The position numbers and the translations under genes were made by a program. Below the pieces are notes generated by a model that searched no databases, had not been told where the DNA came from, and worked only from the letters and a program-made list of their open reading frames with translations. From Cristatella mucedo (taxonomy: Eukaryota; Bryozoa; Phylactolaemata; Cristatellidae), in contig WPIO01000001.1 of NCBI GenBank assembly GCA_009760855.2, forward strand, positions 20,020,001 through 20,084,000: a DNA stretch of 64,000 nucleotides. The letters run 5' to 3'. Shown in pieces: positions 56,360 through 64,000 of the stretch (within the stretch, counting starts at the first letter, position 1; each line of letters starts with the position of its first letter).

Positions 56360-57685
56360 GAACTGGTCGGCCAGAATTGCAATGGTCAGTGGTTTCGCTT
56401 ATATTGCGATTAGCAGAGCCATTCCCTGCCACTGGCCTGGAGATGCGTCAGACCATTGCAGATAGCTGATGCCACCCATAAGTGTCCATCTTGATAAGCC
56501 GCCGGCTGGTGTGCAGCTGATTGCTTAATCCAAGGCAGCTGCTGCTGAATTGGCAACGAAGCCCATAAGTAAAAGCCCACTCCCCCCTGCTATTATATGC
56601 GAGCACACACACACACACACATACACGGCTGCTCAACTGCTTCCCATGGCCCTGAGTCCAGCAGTCCTGAGTGCAGGTCGCGTCGGCGAGAAGCTTCCTG
56701 CTCTGGTAGAGAGCAGCTGTCAGCAAATGCAGCTACACATTCAGTAGCAGTTGATAAGCCTTGCCCATGCCTCTTTTGTCCTCCCTCGGTGAGCTTCCAT
56801 CAGTGCCCCTCCCTCGGGCATTGTTCTTTTTGTCGGCTCTGCCCACATCATGCAGCAGCAGCAGTGGCTTGCATGATCCGGCAGGAGCCAGTATTCCCTA
56901 GGCAAGACCACAACCCTCTGCCTGGGTGCAGCAGCCCAGCAGTCAGCACATGCCTTTGCAACTAGCAATCACTTCAACAAAGTGGACAGACGTGCTTGCA
57001 CACAGCTGCTGATACCCACTATTGGGCTAAGTAACGGTAGCTAGGACGTGCTGACTCAGCTGGCTCACCCTGAGGGCACACATACCTACACGCACATAGA
57101 CGCACACTAATGCATGCACAGAACCGGCCTAGCTAGACAAGCAAAGCAACGAGCACAACTACCTGAATGCTGGAAAGCACAAGCAACCAATAGCCATCAA
57201 TCTTTCTAAGCTGCTGCATGAGCAGGCACACCAGCAAGATGATAAGATGTTTAAGCTAGAAATGCAATCAAATGTTCTGACCGAACAGAATGCTCGGTGC
57301 ACACTCGAGAAACAGCAGCTGGGGCCACCATGCTTAGCTTGCACTTGCAGAATAAGCAGCTCTTGCAGTCCGTCAGCACATAGAGAGCTCAGCACAATGG
57401 GCTACCTGGAAACAGGAAGGTAATGGCAGACTCCACAGCTGTTTACTGCTTTCCGGTAAAACTCTTCGTAAAAGCAGGCAAATACACTTGTGGCCTTCGT
57501 GATCTAACAGCTGCACTGGGGTGGAGACATCAGTGCCACAAGCTGACATTTAGAGGTATAGACCAGTGCTACTTGATCAATGGCAGACATTAAAAAGAGA
57601 ACTACTAGCCCTTTAACTACTGATCTCCTTCCCGGATTGCCTGCATGAGATGCTGCCCTACATATAAACTTTATAAGTATATCCT
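56360..57685. other. No recognisable gene
   Basis: Includes a short (CA)n at 56606-56624. No supportable exon. Confidence 0.35.
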
Positions 57686-57689
57686 CAAC

Positions 57690-59255
57690 TTCCTCTCTTG
57701 TATCTCCATCTGTAACTCCACAAAGCCCTAAGCAGGAGTGTTTTGTATAGCACACTCCCGACCTAAGTGGCTTTCGGTACTCATTCGGTAGCTAAACGAC
57801 TTCATCTCACGAAACAAAGAGAAAGTGGGAAGCATAGCACAGTTAGGAGGAGAACAGTTGAAGTAGTTAGCAACATGGAAGTAGCAGCTCAGGACTGCTG
57901 GAAAGAATGTGCAATAATCGGCAGCAGGATAGTAGTTGTCGTTGCCTAAGAATCGTGGAAGTGAATTCCACAGCCTAAGACCTTCAGAGCAAAAGCTTCT
58001 GTCGCCAAGGGTTGTTAAGCTCAGGAATGGAACAGCTAATTTATTGTCCATACAGAACACAAGGGCACGAGGAGGCTGAAACTGATGCAGCATTTCAGCT
58101 CGGTATGGAGGAGCCAAGTCGCGGCGGGTCTCATTGGGTCATCGTTAGAACTTTGCTCCGTATCTGTTGATCAGCCGGCAGCCATCCTAGCTCTTATAGC
58201 AAAGAAGATACATGGTCAAACCTCTGAAATTTGCAAACTAGCCTTGCAGCCATAATAATAATAATACACTTGATAAAGTGCCCTCAGAGAACTCAATCTC
58301 TTTCTAGGCGTTTTAAATTTGCCATATTCATTGCCAGCTGCAATGGCCTAGTGGCTTTTTCGGTAGCCCAGCCAAAAGGGATTTACAATAATCTAGCCGA
58401 GACAAAACTAAGGTGCTAGGTAAATTTTTTGCAAGCCACCATGGAAGGCAGTTCCCAATCTTAGATAAGGATCGGATGTGATGATTAGCTGTGGAAACAG
58501 TCTTCTTAACGAAGCTTTCAAAATGTAGGCAGCTGTCGAAGACGACACCTAAATTCCGAGGATATGGGATGGTCGAACAGCATCACCTATTAAAAGAACA
58601 ACACCTTCAAGTCCAGCCACTTATTTAGTATGTCCTGTGAGCAGAAGTTTAGTTGTATCGCAGTTTAGTTCAAGGAAACTTGCCGACATCCTGGATGGAA
58701 TGTCGGCAAGGCAAGCATTCAGTTTATCAGTTGCTGAAGCAGATTCCGACGGTTTAAATGACAAATACAGCTGCGTATCGTCAGCATAAAAGTGATATCC
58801 TATTACATAGGCCTGAATCACTTTTCCCATAGGTTGACTATAAAAGGAGAATAGCAACGGACCGAGGATGGACTCTCTAGGGACTCCACAGGCGACTGGT
58901 TTGGTGAATGAGACCCTAGCCCCACACGGATTGAACAAGATCAGAGAAGTATGAATGCCCAGTCTGCCACCGATCGTAGTTCTCAATCATTCAAGTAGGA
59001 TATCGTAGTCAAAACTTGAGACAAAAAGGAAGACGGGAAATTGGGCGATAGTTTGCAAGGACCTCTGTATCTAATCCAGTGTTTTTAAGCATCGGTCTAG
59101 GCATGGCTGATTTCAAGGATTTTGGTACAACCCCTTTTACCAGAGAAGCATTAAAAATTTTGATTATGGCTGGGCTAAGCTGGTCTGCCAGTGAAGACCA
59201 CAGACTATGGTACAGGGTCTTCAGGTGAAGGGCTCTTTTTCCTAGACCTTATTAA
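57690..59255 (-). mobile_element. LINE family B, longest copy, interrupted
   Basis: Minus copy. The 3' block (ATCTCCATCTGTAACTCCAC) is at 57700. The C-terminal domain is at 58117-57728 (LDNKLAVPFL-like, GDRSFCSEGLRLWNSLP). The reverse-transcriptase piece at 58986-58621 has [33 protein letters not shown] and LLLTGHTK. Finger-domain remnants run to about 59255. Broken by stops and by the 67-bp LINE A insertion at 58254. The protein is clearly related to but distinct from family A. Confidence 0.9.
58254..58320 (-). mobile_element. 67-bp LINE A 3' end inserted in LINE B, GCCAT duplication
   Basis: AATAATAATAATACACTTG, then CCCTCAGAGAACTCAATCTC, TTTCTAGGCG. Flanked on both sides by GCCAT (58249-58253, 58321-58325), which occurs once in the uninterrupted family B copy at 59.8 kb (reverse complement of ATGGC in AATATGGCTGC). 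A complete insertion of only the LINE A terminus. Confidence 0.85.
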
Positions 59256-59505
59256 GATAGCCATATGGCATGCACAAACCTCGGAAAATCTTGTCCTGCA
59301 TCCTCCAAAGATGCTATTGCTAGGCTACTAATTACGAAGTCGACACAAAGTCAAGAGAACACTAACAACTTCTGCGCAGTCTCTCTATTTCAATTCCTAA
59401 GCAAGACACAGAAATGCGTAGTCACAGATCAGCTCTTATGAGCTACTCACTCCAGAGTCCGTGCTTGCTAGAGAGCTAGTTAGGTAAGGGCAACGACCTT
59501 CGGTG

Positions 59506-59690
59506 AGCCGTAATGGCCCACTGGGTAAGGCGGTTGCTTTTCACGACCTCGGCCCAGAGGTCGTGGGTTCGAATCCTGCGGTGGGCGATCCTTTATCGCC
59601 ACTGCAAGCGGTGGTGATAGCCGTAAAGGCTCTTCTTTCGCTATATACAAAAAGAGGCTGTTTAATCGGCTAGGATTTTTTTTTCTCAAA
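59506..59690 (+). mobile_element. tRNA-derived SINE (SINE type 2), best copy
   Basis: GAGCCGTAATGGCCCACTGG (box A region), arm CACGACCTCGG..AGAGGTCGTG, box B GGTTCGAATCC, then GATAGCCGTAAAGGCTCTTC, CGCTATATACAAAAAGAGGC and an A/T-rich end. Non-coding. Confidence 0.9.
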
Positions 59691-59699
59691 AATGCTGAC

Positions 59700-60385
59700 T
59701 TGGGATCTTCTAGTTCTTTAGTTCTGTCCCGGCTTGATTATTGTAATTCCCTTTTGGCTGGGCTACCAAAGAAAGCTATTATGCCACTACAGCGGACTAT
59801 GAATATGGCTGCAAGGCTGGTCTTCAAGTCCCAGCGGTTTGAGCACGTGTCACCTTTGCTGGAAGAGCTAGGATGGTTGCCGGTTGAGCAAAGGATACAG
59901 AGCAAAGTTCTTACTCTGACCCACAAGGCCCGCCACGGCTTGGCTCCTTCGTACCTAGCTGAACTGCTGCATCAGTTTCAGCCTGTTCGTGCCCTCAGGT
60001 CCTGTGTGGACAATAAATTAGCTGTCCCATTCCTCCGCTTACAGACAGTTGGCGACAGAAGCTTTAGCTCTGCAGGTCCTAGACTGTGGAACTCGCTTCC
60101 ACAATTCTTACGCAACGACATATACTCTCCAACTGCCGACTATGGCACATCTTTTTCAGCGGTCCTGAACTGCTACTTCTATGCTACTCACTACATCAAC
60201 TGCTCTCCTAACTCTGCTATGCTTCCCACTTTCTCTTTGTTGCGTGAGACGAAGTCTGTTGGCTACCGAATGCCTACCGAAAGCCGCTTAGGCTGTGAGT
60301 GCGCTATACAAAACTCTCCTGCGTAACACCCACATGGTCTTTATGACTTTCTGGAGTTACTGACGGAGATACGTTACATTAGTTC
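59700..60385 (+). mobile_element. LINE family B, 3' half with long open frame
   Basis: A 208-codon frame (59700-60326) covers the C-terminal domain: SRLDYCNSLLAGLPKKAI, SPLLEELGWLPVEQRIQ, RLWNSLPQFL. The 3' block (GAATGCCTACCGAAAGCCGC; CACCCACATGGTCTTTATGA) and end GATACGTTACATTA follow. It is the best view of this family's 3' end. Confidence 0.9.
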
Positions 60386-60389
60386 TGCT

Positions 60390-60690
60390 AGAAATCAAGG
60401 CAGCTTTTGATATCATTGATCGCCTACTCCTTCACGAGCAGTTATCATCTTGCCTTAGCTCCTTCCCTAGTGCTACACTCCAATGGCTTAGATTCAATCT
60501 CAGTATGAGATTTCAGGTTGAACCCCTCAGCACAGATTTTTAACAGCCCTCGACCATCCGATGAGACCTTAAAGTATGGGATACCCTATCAATCGGTATT
60601 AGCTACACTCGACCAGACCTATGGGCCTGGTCTTTCACACTGAATTAATCTCCCTCTTGTTGATATAATTGCCACAAACGATCTATGCAG
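60390..60690 (+). mobile_element. LINE reverse-transcriptase fragment
   Basis: VLLEIKAAFDIIDRLLLHEQ and LQWLRFNLSMRFQV are the domain A region of an L2/CR1-type reverse transcriptase; decayed afterwards. Confidence 0.75.
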
Positions 60691-60694
60691 ATGA

Positions 60695-60830
60695 GCAGAG
60701 TCGGTCCCCTCAGAATGTCGTTGGTCACACCGAGAGCAGTTTCGGTGGAGTGCTGCCCTTTGAATCCGGACTAAAATATTTCGATAGTTCATTTGTGTTA
60801 ATATGTTCCTTAAGCTGCTAAGCAACAATC
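60695..60830 (-). mobile_element. LINE reverse-transcriptase fragment, inverted
   Basis: On the minus strand a frameshifted 'SGF-x-HSTETAL-V-NDIL' block (finger region), opposite to its left neighbour. Confidence 0.6.
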
Positions 60831-60909
60831 CTTTTGAGAAAATTGGACCAGAGGAAAGAAGGTGCACAGTGTGTTTTGCTAGTACCTTATAATCCAATCA
60901 ATGTTTTTA

Positions 60910-61600
60910 ACGTATCCCTCTTGACTTCTGTAACTCACTGCTTCCTGGCCTGCCGGCATGTGCAATCAGGCGATTGCAGCTGGTGCACAACTCTGCAGCT
61001 AGGCTTGTCTGTCGTGAGCATCACAGTTGCCACATGACACCACTTCTTGCCGACCTGCACTGGCTACCAGTCAAGCAATGGATTGACTTCAAGGTTTTGT
61101 CGCTCACTTTTAGGTCCTTTCATTTTTTGGCTCCAGCCTATCTCTCAGATCTACTTCCCCACCAGTTCATGCATCGTACCAACCGCTTTTCGGAATCCAA
61201 CAGTCTACAAGTACCTCGTACAAACCTCAAATCCTTTGGAGACCGTGCATTTAGTTTGTATGCTCCCAAAGCCTGGAACTCCCTCCCGACTTGCATCAGA
61301 ACATCCCATGACTTGACCATATTTAAAAAGAACTTAAAAACACACCTATTTGGGGCAGCATTTAGTGGGTCCCTGTGATTCGTCCTTTAAGTGCTTATGT
61401 GTGCTGACACTGTTCATGCTGCCACTAACCACACTTGCATGCTGGCCCTGTGCATGTCATCCCTAACCATGTTATTCATGTTGTCTAATAAGCATGATAT
61501 TACTCACCATTCAATTGCGTTTCCATTTACAGCAAATGTAAACCGCCTAGAAATAGATTGAATTCTCTGAGGGTGCTTTATCAAGTGCATAATAATTATT
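60910..61600 (+). mobile_element. LINE family A, C-terminal domain and 3' end
   Basis: A 134-codon frame (60974-61378) with QLVHNSAARLVCREHHSCHM, LADLHWLPVKQWIDFK and NLKSFGDRAFSLYAPKAWNS. The 3' hairpin and ATT tail follow at 61540-61600. Confidence 0.9.
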
Positions 61601-61654
61601 ACTATTATTGGTCGGACAATAGCCGATTTGAAAGGCTGGAACCATCTGTTTAAT

Positions 61655-61890
61655 GATAATAATAATAATAATACATTGTTATAGCACTTTCGGAGATCTA
61701 AATCTCTTTCTAGGCACTTTACATATGCTGTTATGGAAGCATGTCAATGTGGTTAGTGACAGCAGGCAATGTGTCAGCACACCTGAGCACACAAAGGACA
61801 GTTTACAAGGACCCAGTGAATGTTGTGAGGAAAAGTTGCGTTTTTAGCTTCTGTTTAAATGTTGTCAAGTCGGGGAATATCGTAGCTCTT
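61655..61890 (-). mobile_element. LINE family A, 3' end, tail-to-tail with neighbour
   Basis: ATAATAATAATAATA tail, hairpin TCTAAATCTCTTTCTAGGC, then the 3' block. Minus copy ending near 61890. Confidence 0.85.
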
Positions 61891-61894
61891 TTTA

Positions 61895-63925
61895 TTGGAC
61901 TTCGTTATTGTAACCGCTTTATCCACAGAAACCTGAGAAAATTTCCGAAGATATGTTAGAGGTTGCAACTCAACCCTTGCATTTATTAGTCAGAGGTGGC
62001 TTCCTGTTCGTATGAATACATGCAATTTTGTTCAACGAGAAGGCAGAAAACTCATCAGCCACATAGGTAATATCTGGGAGCTTGCTCAGTCTTATCAGGC
62101 AAATAATTCACCCTGTTATAACATATGTCTACGGTCTGACTGGTGGGAGTGCAGATTGTGAGTGAAAACAGAAGCCCTGGCATTTCTCAGCTTCCGGCTG
62201 TAGACAAGCATGTGGTCTTTGAAACTAGATGTGTGTCAGGCTCAGACTTTTTAAAGCAGTGTTACAGGCTGGTATTATGTACAGCAAATTTTTTTTGGTG
62301 AGTAGAAAGTTGTCACTGGGTTTTAGAACAGGGCAGTCTTCTGAGGAGCATACTCGTAGAGATAACTCCTAAGTTTCGAGTTTACTGCATCAATCGGAGT
62401 ATTTAAGCTATCGGCAGAGTCTTGATACCGATCAAGAAGACCTGCATTGCAAATAAATTTTTAAAATGTCTCATTATCAATGATTTTCAAGTTGCATTGC
62501 TGGACTCGATACCACCACACTAATACGACAGAAGAGCAGTAGTAAATGAGATTGCAGAACGATCCGAGATGGTAAGTATGCACATAAGGTCACACCCATA
62601 CACAATGCATTTCCAGAGCTTTGGCATCTCATTGGCCAGACATCAGGTCGACCACTCGGCCAGACATCGTCTACTAATATGCCTTAACACAACAGGAAGC
62701 CACATGAACCGAACAGATACTTGCAGCCTAGACAACTTTGCAGTTCGAGCACTCTCACTTGACGACAATCCTTAGTAAAATGATGAGTGATCGTCTTGCA
62801 GGTAACTGTCATCCTCACAATGTATCTGAACTGGGCCTTCAACAACCACTGGTAACTACACAGTTTCACTTATTCGGTAGGTCAAAGAACAGGCTGGCCT
62901 CAGAAAAAAGCAGATGTTCACGGCTTAGAATAAAACCTGCACACTTTAGTGAAGAGTGTGACAGAGTGTTGATGGGACCGTCACACATCAGATACATTTC
63001 GTGAATCAGACAGATTGAGAAAACTGGGACGGCACTGGTTGGTCAAACTGAGTAGGCTGGGTACACCACTGTCCCTACTTACTAAACTCTGCTGGAGCTG
63101 ATATGTTAATAGCAACTGACTGACAGGAAATGAAGCAACCCACTTGTTAGTGTGTGCTAACACAGTGAAAGAGAAGGCAGTGAACACCACTGACAATGCA
63201 TAGAACCGATCGATGTGTTCAAGGGTCACTTGCCCAATCCTCAGTTCAAGGGCTCAACCAGCCATGGGAAATGGTGTTTTGAAGTTTCAGTGATAAGAAT
63301 TAGACTCGGTTAGGTGAAAGGCTCCTGGCGGGTTTGATTGCTGAGCCAGCCAAGTCAACAAACTTATTTTTTTCTAGACAGCAGTAGTCTGGCCAATGCC
63401 CCTTCCTCCTTGGTCAGACTGTGCAACCAGTGCTAAAACCAAAATCTCGGGACTATCACATTAACCGGGTGGTGACCATCTGCTTAGCTGCCCTCAGAGA
63501 CAGCCAGGCTCTGTTTGCCTGGCGACCAGCTCAGAACCCTTCAGCCTGGCCATGAGACTTAGCTCTTTACATGTGCACATCCGAAGACAATGATCTAGCC
63601 GATACAAATTTGCAGTGGCTAATCGTGTGGCCACAATTGCTCCAGGTCTCAATGCTCCTAGAGCTAAAAAATGGGCCATGGGATTGGTGAGTGATTTTAC
63701 TACATTAGTAAACTGCATTAGCTATATTGCTCCAGGCACTAGCCTACAGCACTGAAAAGATCCGAGTGAACATTAGGAAATATTTCGAGTTCATCTGTAA
63801 TAAAAATCTATCAGGGGGATCCTGCATCGCACGTTCCCCGTGTTATGTCTTGGGTCAGCTTGACGCAGAAAATTGAGGCAGAGCAGCTTGCCCACTGCCC
63901 TGTTCAACTATGGATCTTGCATGCC
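61895..63925. other. No recognisable gene
   Basis: Open frames at 62569-63004 and 63718-63494 have no domains or convincing splice borders. Confidence 0.3.
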
Positions 63926-63929
63926 ACCA

Positions 63930-64000
63930 CAAGTTTAATTGCATTTCCCTTTGCAGCAAATGTAAAGCGACTAGAAAGAAGGTGAGTTCTCTGAGGGCGC
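63930..64000 (+). mobile_element. LINE family A 3' end, cut by window edge
   Basis: TTTGCAGCAAATGTAAAGCG then AGTTCTCTGAGGGCGC: the conserved 3' hairpin; the tail lies beyond the window. Confidence 0.85.

Noticed and set aside
59506-59590. Functional tRNA gene
   Set aside because: Boxes A and B are present, but the sequence continues into the shared SINE tail, recurs in several diverged copies and does not fold into a standard cloverleaf.
62801-62870. Candidate second PDZ7 exon after acceptor CGTCTTGCAG
   Set aside because: The required phase-0 frame (VTVILTMYLNWAFNNHW then stop) lacks the V-N start and the helix-strand pattern of PDZ7.

Overview
This is a eukaryotic, almost certainly animal, window. 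Coding sequence is broken into short exons with GT-AG borders. Most of the rest is retrotransposon debris, tRNA-derived SINEs and long dinucleotide runs. Multi-PDZ scaffold and tetraspanin genes point to a bilaterian. A lophotrochozoan, perhaps a flatworm, is my guess, and it rests on weak evidence. There are no bacterial-type operons, rRNA genes or CRISPR arrays.

Genes. (1) About 5.9-18.7 kb, minus strand: two diverged tetraspanin paralogues. Each has a first coding exon with TM1-TM3 (6518-6048 and 18661-18191). A TM4 exon with an unusually long tail (11475-11063) probably belongs to the upstream paralogue, and a hydrophobic reading frame at 6003-5875 may be TM4 of the downstream one. (2) About 28.9-55.3 kb, plus strand: the C-terminal half of a GRIP-like (glutamate receptor-interacting protein) multi-PDZ scaffold. 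I assembled it exon by exon: PDZ4 (two exons), PDZ5 (three exons, one of 70 bp), PDZ6 (two exons), an acidic/serine-rich linker exon and the first part of PDZ7. Every splice phase agrees: PDZ modules are bounded by phase-1 introns and PDZ4-6 are each cut internally by a phase-2 intron just before the G-D loop. PDZ1-2 and the end of PDZ7 were not found. (3) 53.2-52.1 kb, minus strand: a GC-rich RING plus B-box (TRIM-like) exon lying antisense inside the GRIP intron before PDZ7.

Repeats. LINE family A (L2/CR1-like, FYADDTQ reverse transcriptase motif, 3' hairpin with ATT-type tail) has more than 20 copies, mostly 5' truncated and often in head-to-head pairs. LINE family B (tail rich in TTACATTACATT) is older: two B copies are interrupted by family A insertions. 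Two tRNA-derived SINE families occur, and one carries the family A 3' tail. A decayed Tc1 transposase lies at 39.9-40.8 kb. A roughly 187-bp element at 19.04-19.22 kb strongly resembles the non-autonomous SPIN hAT transposons known for horizontal transfer among animals. Long GT, TC, GA, TA and GATA runs punctuate the window.

The genes do not form a pathway. Tetraspanins organise membrane proteins, the GRIP-like protein would tether receptor tails, and the RING protein would be a ubiquitin ligase. Exon borders come from reading GT/AG sites, phase and family alignment by eye and have not been checked against transcripts.
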